From Clostridium sp. C105KSO13 (GTDB lineage: Bacteria; Bacillota; Clostridia; Lachnospirales; Lachnospiraceae): DNA of 64,000 bases. The notes below the pieces were generated by a model. The model saw only the letters and a list, made by a program, of their open reading frames with translations. It did not search any database and was not told the origin of the DNA. The stretch lies in contig NZ_FBWL01000170.1 in the NCBI RefSeq assembly GCF_001517425.1, positions 186,001 to 250,000 on the forward strand. The letters are read 5' to 3'. Of this stretch, positions 1 to 7,514 are shown piece by piece (within the stretch, counting starts at the first letter, position 1; each line of letters begins with the position of its first letter). Position numbers and translations under genes: made by a program.

Positions 1-13
1 CCGCTGGAGCTGC

Positions 14-793
14 ATGAGTAAAATGAAGAAAACAAGAAAACCAGGCGGCGGCCGGAAGAAGCTGAAGCCAGAGTACGATGCCGGGAAGAATCTGAAAGAG
101 CAGATGGATGCTGCTGTGGCACTTTATGATTCTGAGATGTCCTTGCAGGCCATCGGAGATGAGCTGGGATTAAATCCCATCAAGGTACGGAAGCTGCTCA
201 TCACGGCAGTTGTGTATGAATCGGAAGTGGCGGAGAAGGTGCAAGCTACCTTTGAAGAATACCGTGAAACACAAGACTACAAAACCTCCATACTCTCAAC
301 TGCAAACACCCTGAAACTTTCCAAAGCCTCTGTTACCTCGTATCTGCCATATCAGAAAGGCGTGTACTTCCCAAGTACAGAAAAGGAGAAGATCAGTGTT
401 GGGGCAGAGCGGCAGCGGAGATACAGAGCAATGAAGCGATGGAGGGCTAATCCGACAGAAGAAAACTTATGGGGCGTGGTTTTGGCCTATGCTGGAGTAA
501 AATTCAAAACTTACTCTGGCTTGCCATTTACTTATGAGGTGAGGAAAGGAAGAAGCGGCGAGTACACAAAAGAGCTGTGGATCGACCGCCGGGAGAACAG
601 TAAAAGCCTGGCATGGAGTTCAGTGGTGCTGGCGCTGAAGAATATTAAAGAAAAAGTAGTAGACCGCCCGAAGGCTCTGGGCGATATCCGGGGAGTGACC
701 TATATATACGGGATGTTCTATCGGTTCGGGCTGATCGATGTGCCGGATGAGGTAAAGGAGAAGATGGGTCATCCGAAAGACCGCAAAAAATAG
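14..793 (+). CDS. Mobile-element protein with helix-turn-helix segments, function unknown
   Basis: A 259-residue basic protein. The N-terminus is a Lys/Arg/Gly tail (KKTRKPGGGRKK), followed by a helix-turn-helix-like segment around residues 42-63 (LQAIGDELGLNPIKVRKLL) and a second about residues 93-113 (ANTLKLSKASVTSYLPY). The C-terminal half holds a compact region with several Trp/Tyr residues. Two HTH-like repeats and a basic tail suggest nucleic-acid binding; I do not recognise a named family. It lies in the accessory block that ends near 8,600 and is read towards the next small gene. The ATG is close to the window edge and no strong ribosome site is visible, so the start is provisional. 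Confidence 0.6.
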   Translation: MSKMKKTRKPGGGRKKLKPEYDAGKNLKEQMDAAVALYDSEMSLQAIGDELGLNPIKVRKLLITAVVYESEVAEKVQATFEEYRETQDYKTSILSTANTLKLSKASVTSYLPYQKGVYFPSTEKEKISVGAERQRRYRAMKRWRANPTEENLWGVVLAYAGVKFKTYSGLPFTYEVRKGRSGEYTKELWIDRRENSKSLAWSSVVLALKNIKEKVVDRPKALGDIRGVTYIYGMFYRFGLIDVPDEVKEKMGHPKDRKK

Positions 794-889
794 GTTGCTA
801 TGTGCAAAAGTGTGCGGTAAGATGTGCCGTAACTGAGGATGTGAATCTCAGTTGGGAAGGATGGTAGCATTATAGAAAAACTGAAGGAA

Positions 890-1228
890 ATGCTGGAGGA
901 GTATTTGAAGAAAACAGAGCCGGAGTATTACCCGCCAGTGGAGAACCTACTTGATCTGATCTATGAGCATTACACAGAGAATAATCCAGTAGAGAAAAAC
1001 ACAGTTGCTGGGAAAGCAGCAAAGGCCAAGGAAAAGGAACTGGAAGAGTGGCTGCGTGGGCTAGATGGTATGAATAGGCTCGTAGATGACTATGTTGGAG
1101 ATAAGATTCCGCTCTGGGAAAAGATCATGGACCGGCAGGGAACGGTGTGCTGTGCATGGGAGAAGACCGCTTTTGAGGAAGGTCTGAAAGTCGGAATTCG
1201 GCTCATGATGGAAGTGTATAGTTTGTGA
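890..1228 (+). CDS. Small acidic protein, possibly DUF6809-like
   Basis: A 112-residue soluble, Glu-rich, mainly helical protein without signal or membrane segment. Its look (PPVENLLDLIYEHY near the N-terminus, then a long helix) recalls small helical proteins common in clostridial mobile elements, possibly DUF6809, but I cannot confirm this. The frame is open upstream of the ATG (IEKLKE precedes it), and the better ribosome-site-like GGGAAGG near 855 lies before a non-ATG codon. The true start may therefore be an ATT near 869. Function unknown. Confidence 0.5.
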   Translation: MLEEYLKKTEPEYYPPVENLLDLIYEHYTENNPVEKNTVAGKAAKAKEKELEEWLRGLDGMNRLVDDYVGDKIPLWEKIMDRQGTVCCAWEKTAFEEGLKVGIRLMMEVYSL

Positions 1229-1293
1229 CGGAAATAAAGTGAACTCCTGGAGTTCAAAAAAGCCCTCGCTTGTTGCGGCGAGGGCGTGTGTTC

Positions 1294-1485
1294 TTATTTT
1301 TTAGGTTTTTCAGCTTTTTTCTTCTTCGGTGCAATTTTGTGGCCTGAGTAGATTGCCATGCCCATGCAGACCAGAGAGCCACAAGCGAAATACTTGTGAG
1401 CCTGCATCAGTTTCTTGCAGCCCGTGTAGAAGCATCCTGCCATGCAGGCAAGTGCGCCGAGTGACCAATATTTATGTGCTTTCAT
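1294..1485 (-). CDS. Small Cys-containing two-helix protein, DUF6219-like
   Basis: A 63-residue protein built from two similar halves: MKAHKYWSLGALACMAG and MQAHKYFACGSLVCMGM. Each is a short hydrophobic helix with a HKY lead and Cys residues, followed by a Lys-rich tail (PKKKKAEKPKK). It looks like an internal duplication of a small membrane-associated unit and resembles the DUF6219 type seen in Lachnospiraceae elements, from memory only. Its start overlaps the end of the upstream zinc-ribbon gene by 14 bases, so the two are probably translationally coupled. Last gene of the leftward unit. Confidence 0.5.
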   Translation of the reverse strand: MKAHKYWSLGALACMAGCFYTGCKKLMQAHKYFACGSLVCMGMAIYSGHKIAPKKKKAEKPKK

Positions 1486-1663
1486 TTTGTGTGTCCTCCT
1501 TATCTTCTTTCTGTATTTTGAGCAATTCCTCGATTTCCGTTTTACTCGCCGGCCGTACTGCCTTTTTATTATCGTGTGCTACCGCTCCACAGTCAGGACA
1601 ACGGTCAGGTAGCTTCTCAGCAGAGAAGCAGTAGCGGCAGGCATCGCAAAAGTAGTAATTCAA
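1472..1663 (-). CDS. Small zinc-ribbon protein
   Basis: 63 residues. The N-terminal half is a rubredoxin-like zinc ribbon with two pairs of cysteines (CDACRYC at about 6-12 and CPDCGA at about 23-28). The C-terminal half is a charged helix. Its ATG overlaps the stop of the YolD-like gene by four bases (1660-1663), which places it in the same leftward unit as the Y-family polymerase. The ribbon is clear; the partner (DNA, RNA or protein) is unknown. Confidence 0.6.
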   Translation of the reverse strand: MNYYFCDACRYCFSAEKLPDRCPDCGAVAHDNKKAVRPASKTEIEELLKIQKEDKEDTQNEST

Positions 1664-2112
1664 GTCATATTCACCCCAATCTCTAATATATCCTCAAATG
1701 CAATAATGGTCGGCAGCTCTTTGCCGGTATCGTTTATAAATCCTGTGTAAATTCGCAGTTCTTTGCTTATAGCATCCACAGCATCCAATACTCCGACTAT
1801 ATCTTCATAGTAGCCGTCCATGAAATATTTTATTGTGAGCTCTTGTCCTTTCCGAAGCTGGCTGATCTTTTGGTTCAGAGCTTGCTTGCCTTCTTCAGAC
1901 AGCTCGATTCTATTTCCTTTGAGATGATCTCTGCCTTCAGAAGCAATCTCATCCTCATAGCCTCGCAAGGCGGCAAACGGAGAGAAGATTTTAGCACGAT
2001 TGGACATCGGCATCCGGGGATGATTATGTGGCGGTTCCGGGCGGGAAGCATGGAGTATTTTGCCATACTTACTTTGGACGGTCCTGCCTTCCGGTGTGTT
2101 CTTATAGTCCAT
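1660..2112 (-). CDS. YolD-like family protein
   Basis: 150 residues. The central segment (HPRMPMSNRAKIFSPFAALR) followed by a helix and a beta-rich C-terminal half (ELTIKYFMDGYYEDIVGVLD, then IAFEDILEIGV) is the typical shape of YolD-like proteins. In Bacillus and many mobile elements these are encoded next to Y-family polymerases of the UvrX/YqjW type. That arrangement holds here: the gene lies 12 bases downstream of the polymerase. It is thought to assist or restrain the polymerase, but its biochemical role is not settled. Family assignment is good; function is inferred from context. Confidence 0.78.
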   Translation of the reverse strand: MDYKNTPEGRTVQSKYGKILHASRPEPPHNHPRMPMSNRAKIFSPFAALRGYEDEIASEGRDHLKGNRIELSEEGKQALNQKISQLRKGQELTIKYFMDGYYEDIVGVLDAVDAISKELRIYTGFINDTGKELPTIIAFEDILEIGVNMT

Positions 2113-2123
2113 GTTCTCCCTCC

Positions 2124-3596
2124 TTACTTAGCCTTATGGCCGCCTATCTGTTGATTTCTCTCCCTCATCGTTGCACCATTCAGATAGTTGGTTCCTTTTA
2201 GTACGGCGTTCTTGCCGAACTTCTTCTTGAGACCCAGCATCGCATTCTGCAGCTTTTTCTCTTTTTCCAACTTGGTTGTGTCCGTGAATAGGTCAACTTG
2301 GAAGAATCCCTCATCTTTGACCACACGGTTGGCGACTATTGTGATCCGTCTTACCGTCAGTGTTTTATTGGCTATTCTCTCGAACAACTCAGTTGTGGCA
2401 GAGATCAGGATACTGCCGAGGTTGGTCGGATTATCCAGCTTCGTGCTGCCGTGAGCACCCTTCGGAACGGTGCGGCCGTAGTGGTCGATGTGTACCGGAC
2501 CTCTGTACTTGCCGCTGTCACAGTTTTCCCGGTCATAGCCCACATCCAGTGTCAGACTATCCGTTACCAGACCTTTATCTGCCAGCTGGAGTACCAGGCT
2601 GTCAGCCATCTCCATGACAATGATTCTGGCTTTGTCATATGGGTACGGGCAGGAGAGTACCTGACCTTCGGAGATGCTGTTGGTGCTGGGTTTGTAGGCT
2701 TTGATTTCTTTCATGCCACAGGGCTCCAGACCCCAAGCATGGTCGATCAGCAGTTCAGCATCAACACCGAATTCCTTATATAATATATCCTGATTGACGG
2801 TGCTGAAATAGGCCAGCTCACCCATCGTATGGATGCCGTGCTTTTCTAGCCGCTTGACTGTGCCGGGACCGGTCATCCAGAAGTCTGTGAGAGGCTTGTG
2901 ATCCCAGAGGAGATAACGGAAACTCTCTTCATCCAGCTCAGCGATGCGGACTCCGTCCTTGTCAGGCGCAGCGTGTTTGGCAGTGATGTCCATTGCCAGC
3001 TTCGCCAAGTAGAGATTAGTTCCGATCCCGGCGGTGGCAGTGATGCCGGTCGTATAAAGCACTTCCCGGATCATTGTCATGGCAAGGTCGTGTGCGGTCA
3101 TATTATAGTGGGATAGGTACGAGGTGGCATCGATAAAAACCTCGTCGATGGAATATACCACGATGTCCTCTGGTGCAATGTATTTCAGATAGATGCCGTA
3201 AATCTGCCGCGATACCTTTTCATAGTATGCCATCCGGGGCGGTGCAACAAGGTAAGAGAGTTCGAGTGACGGGTCGGCGGCAAGGGATAAGGAATCATAG
3301 GAGGCAGAGGAGAAGGATGGTTTACCGTCCTTATACACAGCCTTTCTTAGTCGTACCGCTTCCCTTAACCGGTTTGCATTGACCTCCTTGACCTTCTGCA
3401 CGACTTCAAACAGTCTGGCGCGACCCGGAATGCCATAGGCTTTCAGGGAAGGAGACACAGCGAGACAGATAGTTTTCTCGGTGCGGGAGGAATCTGCCAC
3501 GACCAGATTTGTGGTAAGTGGGTCGAGGTGGCGGGCGGCGCATTCCGCACTCGCGTAATAGCTTTTAAGATCTATCGCAAGATAAGTGCGTTGCAT
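2124..3596 (-). CDS. Y-family DNA polymerase (UvrX/UmuC-type translesion polymerase)
   Basis: 490 residues, the length expected of the long UvrX/UmuC-like branch. Palm motifs are present: Asp9 in AIDLKSYYASAEC near the N-terminus and the catalytic pair Asp151-Glu152 in YSIDEVFIDA. The helix-hairpin-helix region and little-finger domain follow (MGELAYFSTVNQDILYKEFG and the Lys-rich C-terminus). Such enzymes copy past damaged bases at the cost of mutation. It lies between a 90-residue protein upstream and YolD downstream, in a unit headed by an XRE repressor and an ImmA-type peptidase. This suggests induction on DNA damage or element excision. No active-site residue is obviously missing. Confidence 0.93.
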   Translation of the reverse strand: MQRTYLAIDLKSYYASAECAARHLDPLTTNLVVADSSRTEKTICLAVSPSLKAYGIPGRARLFEVVQKVKEVNANRLREAVRLRKAVYKDGKPSFSSASYDSLSLAADPSLELSYLVAPPRMAYYEKVSRQIYGIYLKYIAPEDIVVYSIDEVFIDATSYLSHYNMTAHDLAMTMIREVLYTTGITATAGIGTNLYLAKLAMDITAKHAAPDKDGVRIAELDEESFRYLLWDHKPLTDFWMTGPGTVKRLEKHGIHTMGELAYFSTVNQDILYKEFGVDAELLIDHAWGLEPCGMKEIKAYKPSTNSISEGQVLSCPYPYDKARIIVMEMADSLVLQLADKGLVTDSLTLDVGYDRENCDSGKYRGPVHIDHYGRTVPKGAHGSTKLDNPTNLGSILISATTELFERIANKTLTVRRITIVANRVVKDEGFFQVDLFTDTTKLEKEKKLQNAMLGLKKKFGKNAVLKGTNYLNGATMRERNQQIGGHKAK

Positions 3597-3627
3597 CGTG
3601 TAATTTCCTCCTCTCTATGTGCTCGTG

Positions 3628-3900
3628 TTATTTTCCAGTCCTTTCCACAAACCACCGGCCTAACCGTCCATTGAAGCGTGGATCGAGATGCTCAAAGAAC
3701 AGGTGCTTTTCCTGCCCCTGGATGAGGACAGTAAAACAGTCACCGGAGTAACTGTTATCGGCAGTCCCGGCGGGGCGGAAGTCCCGCACGGTTTCGATTG
3801 GGAAGGTACGTCCATCCGACCAGGTGATCGATGTCGGCTGCATATAGCCTGTAGAATCAAAGTCGGAGGATACCTTTACATAGACTCGTTCTTTTGTCAT
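3628..3900 (-). CDS. Conserved small protein upstream of the Y-family polymerase
   Basis: 90 residues, soluble, beta-rich. It starts MTKERVYVKVSSDFDSTGYM and contains ITWSDGRTFPIETVRDFRP and an acidic-aromatic C-terminus (LFFEHLDPRFNGRLGRWFVE). No catalytic motif or metal site is visible. The same position, directly before a Y-family polymerase, is often held by a small protein of this kind in clostridial elements, so it may be a polymerase partner, but this is inference. The start is supported by GGAGG just upstream on the minus strand. Confidence 0.6.
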   Translation of the reverse strand: MTKERVYVKVSSDFDSTGYMQPTSITWSDGRTFPIETVRDFRPAGTADNSYSGDCFTVLIQGQEKHLFFEHLDPRFNGRLGRWFVERTGK

Positions 3901-3918
3901 AAGCAGTCACCTCCATGT

Positions 3919-4584
3919 TTAATCATAGTACTTGGAGCAATTTTTCATGGAATCCTTCAGAAAGTCGCTCTGAAGCTCCGGCACAGCCGGGAGCTGGTAT
4001 CCTTTTGCAATAAGAATGTTCAGTTTAAAATCTACAAAGTGTTTTTCGATTCCAGTCACCTGTGCGATTTCCTCAAGGGTGGCGAATCCCGTATGCGTGT
4101 ATTGAAAGTCCTGAAGAAGCTCGTGGTATTTCAAGGCGCGGTATGTGCTGGAGCAGTGGGTTGGCAGAGAAGCCTCCATCTGAAGTCTGTCGGCGTTAAA
4201 TTCATAGAAGCCGATTGGTTTCAGCACATCATCGTCTGATAATAGCAGTTCAGCAGCAAATGTATTCGCCCTGCGTTCTGCTTTTGCATTGCTGAGACTA
4301 TAAAAATATGTATCCTGGAAAGCTTGACCGGATGCCGCATGTTTCCGGTCGAAGATGGCGTGCCCAAGTTCGTGAGCCAGTGCGGATCTGCGTTGTTGCT
4401 TTGAGCAGTTTGGATTGATGCCGATGTATTCACAATTTAGAAGCACAGTATAAAATCCAAGGAGCTCTTCGCAGAACCGGATGTCTTTAATTTTAATGGC
4501 GCGCTGGGCAATGATAGCTTCCGGGTCATTGCTCTTGTATCGGCGGCTTACAGCGTCGGCGGCAGTAATAGCAAAGTTGTCCAA
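3919..4584 (-). CDS. ImmA/IrrE family metallo-endopeptidase
   Basis: 221 residues. The zinc-protease signature HELGH is at residues 71-75 and the third-ligand segment ERRANTFAAELLL follows at about 103-115, matching the usual HExxH...ExxA-x-FA pattern of COG2856. Family members cleave or remove a cognate XRE repressor after a stress signal, as ImmA does to ImmR in ICEBs1 and IrrE does to DdrO in Deinococcus. The gene lies 28 bases downstream of an XRE regulator and upstream of an error-prone polymerase. The simplest reading is that it inactivates that regulator to switch on the unit. Family is clear; the target is inferred. Confidence 0.9.
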   Translation of the reverse strand: MDNFAITAADAVSRRYKSNDPEAIIAQRAIKIKDIRFCEELLGFYTVLLNCEYIGINPNCSKQQRRSALAHELGHAIFDRKHAASGQAFQDTYFYSLSNAKAERRANTFAAELLLSDDDVLKPIGFYEFNADRLQMEASLPTHCSSTYRALKYHELLQDFQYTHTGFATLEEIAQVTGIEKHFVDFKLNILIAKGYQLPAVPELQSDFLKDSMKNCSKYYD

Positions 4585-4611
4585 CAGCGACTCCTTTCCT
4601 CTGTAAGTCGA

Positions 4612-5106
4612 TTACAGATATTTTTTAGGAGTAAACTTTTTTGCCTCTTCTTTTGCGTCAAGGAAGAGGGCTTCCATTTCCTTAATGAAATTAGCCTGAT
4701 CTTCTTCGGACAGCTCGCCGCCTGCAAAAAGGGCAGAGGTCTGTTCTTTTATTTTCTTTGCCTGCGCTACACCGCGGGAGCCATACTTCTTACGGACGTC
4801 AGCGTAGAATTGGTCATCGCTGAGTTCCTTCTGGAAGGTGGCATCATCCATAAAGTAGTCGGTCGTGACACCAAGAGCAGCGGCAATCTTCTGGATTGCG
4901 TCCACGCTTGGTTCGCGCTCACCGGCTTCAATATAGCGGATGGCACGATCAGACATGGATGCTCGTCTGGAGAGTTCGGCCATGCTCATACCTTGTGCGG
5001 TTCGCAGAGCTTTGATCTTTTCGCCGTTGGTCGCATTCGGTGTAAGTGCAGTGGCTGCTTCAGCCCGGACATCCTGAGTGTCTAGTAAGTTCGTATCTTT
5101 CTTCAT
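4612..5106 (-). CDS. XRE-family transcriptional repressor, partner of the ImmA-type peptidase
   Basis: 164 residues from the chosen ATG at 5106. That start is preceded by GGAGG six bases away and is preferred to an in-frame codon at 5175. The HTH_XRE domain occupies about residues 28-88 (ALRTAQGMSMAELSRRAS, then RYIEAGEREPS and ITDYFM-like end). A helical C-terminal tail rich in Lys and Glu would be the part exposed to the neighbouring protease. It reads away from four GAAC-N4-GTTC sites in its own promoter, so self-repression is likely. Together with the ImmA-like gene it forms the usual repressor-antirepressor pair. Confidence 0.88.
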   Translation of the reverse strand: MKKDTNLLDTQDVRAEAATALTPNATNGEKIKALRTAQGMSMAELSRRASMSDRAIRYIEAGEREPSVDAIQKIAAALGVTTDYFMDDATFQKELSDDQFYADVRKKYGSRGVAQAKKIKEQTSALFAGGELSEEDQANFIKEMEALFLDAKEEAKKFTPKKYL

Positions 5107-5194
5107 GTCATGCCTCCATGTGGGATATTTTGCTGTTTTTTGCCGGAAGGGAAAGTTGCCGGTGAGAAGCAGCAATTTTTTTTGTAAAGCCTAC

Positions 5195-5223
5195 TTGACA
5201 AGGAACAACTGTTCCTATATACT
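5195..5223 (+). promoter_or_regulatory. Sigma-A promoter reading rightward (towards 5464)
   Basis: TTGACA at 5195-5200 and TATACT at 5218-5223 with a 17-base spacer, close to consensus. A GAAC-N4-GTTC operator (5203-5214) fills the spacer, so a bound repressor would block polymerase. Confidence 0.75.
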
Positions 5224-5303
5224 AAGAACAACAGTTCGTGAACTTCTGTTCCTATAATACAATAAGAAGTTGTAGAAGTCAATAGGGAAATGAACTTCTG
5301 TTC
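5203..5303. promoter_or_regulatory. Four GAAC-N4-GTTC operators (SOS-box-like)
   Basis: Four 12-base palindromes lie at 5203-5214 (GAACAACTGTTC), 5226-5237 (GAACAACAGTTC), 5240-5251 and 5292-5303 (both GAACTTCTGTTC). The half sites match the Gram-positive LexA box core (GAAC-N4-GTTC) but could equally be operators of the adjacent XRE protein. They flank or overlap both divergent promoters. The last two copies are identical over at least 13 bases. Confidence 0.8.
5254..5282 (-). promoter_or_regulatory. Sigma-A promoter reading leftward (towards the XRE-ImmA-polymerase unit)
   Basis: On the minus strand TTGACT (5282-5277) and TATTAT (5259-5254) are separated by 17 bases. Operators at 5240-5251 and 5292-5303 bracket it, so the leftward unit is probably repressed by the same protein. 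Confidence 0.65.
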
Positions 5304-5463
5304 CTGTTTATTATGGTAGGCGCGATTGTGGCGGTAACATGAACTTACTAAAACGTAACTACGAGTTGGGTAACGCAACAAAAGCAATAAAATAAAATCA
5401 TTGCGTAATATTGACAAGTATGCAATACGGTGCTACTATATAACCAGAGGAGGTGTGACACCG

Positions 5464-6363
5464 ATGGGAAGAAAGAAGATAACGAATCTTTTTCCTGATT
5501 ACATTCGGACGGGAAAAGCTGACCTGGAAGTACTGAGTCAGTTGGTTCTGAGTGCAAAGGGAGAACGGTCGATGAATGACTTTGCGAATGAGTGTGGGGT
5601 AAACACATCGACGATCTCCCGTATTATCAATATGAAGAACACAACTGCCTGTTCTGACGAGGTGCTGGTGGCGATATCGAAGGCTGCAGATCCGAACAGT
5701 GGGGTCACACTGGACAAGCTGTTGGCAGCCAACGGAATGGTGAAACTTGTTCCTGCTGGCACAGAGGGGGCGGTTGTCTCTCCATCTCAGATTGTTTTTG
5801 GCTTGGCAGATATCGCCGAAGAGCAGAATATTGAGCCAGATCCCAATTCATCAAATACGTTCTTACGGAATGCAGCGAAGACGCTTACCGGATATATGTT
5901 AGAGCAAAATTACAGGGAAACGCTGCAGAACGCATTCCTTATGAACGGCTATTTTGTAGAACTGGTTTCCTACGAAAATATGATCTGGCCAAGGACCAAA
6001 CATTATATAGCTGATTTCGCAATTCGGACAAATGCTCTTTTGGAAGAAGGCATTGATACATGGCTGTTTGAGTGCAAGTCTTATACGGCAGGAATCGGCA
6101 GAGGTACGATCGGCAAGATGAATCAGCTGTTTGCGATGGCATATATGGAAAGCCCTCGTGATCATGGCATTAAGGTTTCGGTAGTAGTAAACCATGTAGC
6201 TATGATTGAACAGGCGCGGGAGTATTATGCTGGGTGCAAGATTAGAGATTATTTCTCTTTTATTCTGATTGATCCAGTGAACCGATGTGTGAAAGATGAA
6301 TTTTGTATTCCGCGAATTGATGGAACAGAAAAGTCAGTGTTTAAGGTACAAGATGGGAGATGA
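5464..6363 (+). CDS. HTH protein with predicted PD-(D/E)XK nuclease-like domain
   Basis: 299 residues from the ATG at 5464, which has AGGAGGT upstream and is better than an in-frame codon at 5401. An XRE-like HTH occupies about residues 36-58 (SMNDFANECGVNTSTISRII). The C-terminal part shows a restriction-endonuclease-fold pattern: Asp184 in YIADFAIRTN, Glu203-Cys-Lys205 in WLFECKSY, then a helix with Gln221 (GKMNQLFAMAYM). This could be an active nuclease or a sensor that kept only the fold. It is expressed from the operator-controlled divergent promoter and overlaps the next gene by four bases. Function is inferred from motifs, not from a recognised homologue. Confidence 0.68.
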   Translation: MGRKKITNLFPDYIRTGKADLEVLSQLVLSAKGERSMNDFANECGVNTSTISRIINMKNTTACSDEVLVAISKAADPNSGVTLDKLLAANGMVKLVPAGTEGAVVSPSQIVFGLADIAEEQNIEPDPNSSNTFLRNAAKTLTGYMLEQNYRETLQNAFLMNGYFVELVSYENMIWPRTKHYIADFAIRTNALLEEGIDTWLFECKSYTAGIGRGTIGKMNQLFAMAYMESPRDHGIKVSVVVNHVAMIEQAREYYAGCKIRDYFSFILIDPVNRCVKDEFCIPRIDGTEKSVFKVQDGR

Positions 6364-6572
6364 GGATATTGATTTCAAAATGTGGAATTTATACGTCGCA
6401 AGGAAAGCGGGTGCTCCTTGCAACCCGTGCAGTTGTAAATGGCCGCAAGGCTGTTGCCTATGTGAAGAACGGGCAATTGCAGGGGTATGAGTACCTGGAT
6501 GATTTTAATGAGCAATGTTATTCTGGTCCATACATGACCTTTGAAGATAAAAAGGAACAGCTCAGGATGTGA
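6360..6572 (+). CDS. Small protein coupled to the HTH-nuclease gene
   Basis: 70 residues, basic N-terminal half (CGIYTSQGKRVLLATRAVVN) and acidic C-terminus. Its ATG overlaps the upstream TGA (ATGA), a sign of translational coupling. No motif is recognised. As the second gene behind the divergent promoter it may be a partner or regulator of the nuclease-like protein. Confidence 0.5.
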   Translation: MRILISKCGIYTSQGKRVLLATRAVVNGRKAVAYVKNGQLQGYEYLDDFNEQCYSGPYMTFEDKKEQLRM

Positions 6573-6683
6573 CTGCTCCCTGTAACCGCTTGACTCACCG
6601 CAGGACGTGTGAGCCAGCCTGATTGAATTTACACCTGCCTGCAGGTGCTGCCCGGATATGCTGGAAAGCGTAGTGTGCGTGGT

Positions 6684-6746
6684 AAGCCGAGGTAGACTTT
6701 AGATGACCTTAGTTTAGGTTGTCTTGGGTCTGCCTCGGCTTTTTTG
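6684..6746 (+). terminator. Long rho-independent terminator
   Basis: AAGCCGAGGTAGAC (6684-6697) pairs with GTCTGCCTCGGCTT (6728-6741) with one G-U, followed by a run of T. It would end the transcript of the HTH-nuclease pair. Confidence 0.75.
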
Positions 6747-7090
6747 TTATCTGAGTTTACAAAAGCGATGCCGAGAGCATCTTTACATCACGCAGACGTC
6801 TAAAAAATATGAAATACTGGGTTATTACTTAGTAGTGGAAATCCAGCTTAGTGGGAGTGGTACTGATTGCTTACATGGTGGATTTCCGTGTCAGGAATTT
6901 CAGAAAGAATGACTATTGGTGTTGGTTCTTCTGTTGTGAACGCACGGTTTGAAAAAGGCGTTGGATATAAACGTAAAGGCGATAAATTTGTTAAGGAGTG
7001 ATAAAAAAGAAGTCTGATTTTTAGTGCATTTGCACCAAAAAAGTTATTAAAATTCGACATATCCACCTGTCGATTTTTAGACACTTTTGG

Positions 7091-7119
7091 TTGTCGATTA
7101 TTGGTGCCGGGTGTATACT
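7091..7119 (+). promoter_or_regulatory. Putative promoter inside the gene-free stretch
   Basis: TTGTCG (7091-7096), 17-base spacer, TATACT (7114-7119). No coding region starts soon after it; the next terminator-like hairpin is near 7405-7480. The implied transcript of about 350 nt would be non-coding. Confidence 0.4.
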
Positions 7120-7404
7120 ATAAGAGCGGTCAACGAGATGGCAGTAATCGGTAAAAATACCCGTTGTTTGACCTGAAAGCCACTTAGTATACATAACTAA
7201 GATTTCCCCCATAAGTGGCAGGAAACTTTACCAATAACGAAAGCAAATACATAGATAGGAAAATACATAGTATGAAGAGTTTGATTTTAATTAGAAGCGT
7301 AATCAGCGCAGACAATTTCATAAGAGGCCGAAGTACGGGGTTGCGCAGGAAGGAATCGTAGATTTTAACCTGACTTGTTGTCGACACCTTTTTTCAGAAG
7401 GATT

Positions 7405-7480
7405 GGGTCGGAGCATTCCAGAGACTGTGTACTTTGAGTAGCATCTGAGTACATAGTCACAGGGATGCCCCGGCCTTTTT
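7405..7480 (+). terminator. Compound hairpin with T-run
   Basis: An inner stem pairs GACTGTGTACT with AGTACATAGTC (one G-U). An outer stem pairs GGTCGGAGCATTCC with GGGATGCCCCGGCC imperfectly, followed by TTTTTT. It lies just before the XRE gene at 7515. Confidence 0.55.
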
Positions 7481-7514
7481 TGCTGCTTATGCTTTGGGAA
7501 AGGGGGTGTCAGGC

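Larger units (their letters stand above)
6573..7514. other. About 0.9 kb without a convincing gene, rich in hairpins
   Basis: No reading frame here has both a ribosome site and family resemblance. The stretch contains a palindrome CACCTGC-CT-GCAGGTG near 6635-6650, a long hairpin ending in T6 (6684-6746), a small hairpin with T5 (7054-7078), a promoter (7091-7119), an 8-bp stem GCCACTTA/TAAGTGGC (about 7169-7220) and a multi-part hairpin with T6 (about 7405-7480). A frame near 6865-6912 reads GGFPCQEF, like motif IV of a cytosine methyltransferase, but has no continuation. It could hold one or two non-coding RNAs. Confidence 0.5.

Noticed and set aside
5203-5303. Reading the four palindromes as a short CRISPR-like array
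   Set aside because: Units are 12-base palindromes at irregular spacing (11, 2 and 40 bases), placed on promoters; they are operators.
6861-6912. Frame reading GTDCLHGGFPCQEF, like motif IV of a cytosine-5 DNA methyltransferase
   Set aside because: Only about 14 residues agree; no motif I upstream and no continuation in any frame. It may be a tiny remnant or chance, so no feature is given.
6909-7001. 30-codon frame starting MTIGVGSSVVNARF
   Set aside because: No ribosome site, no family resemblance, inside a hairpin-rich region.
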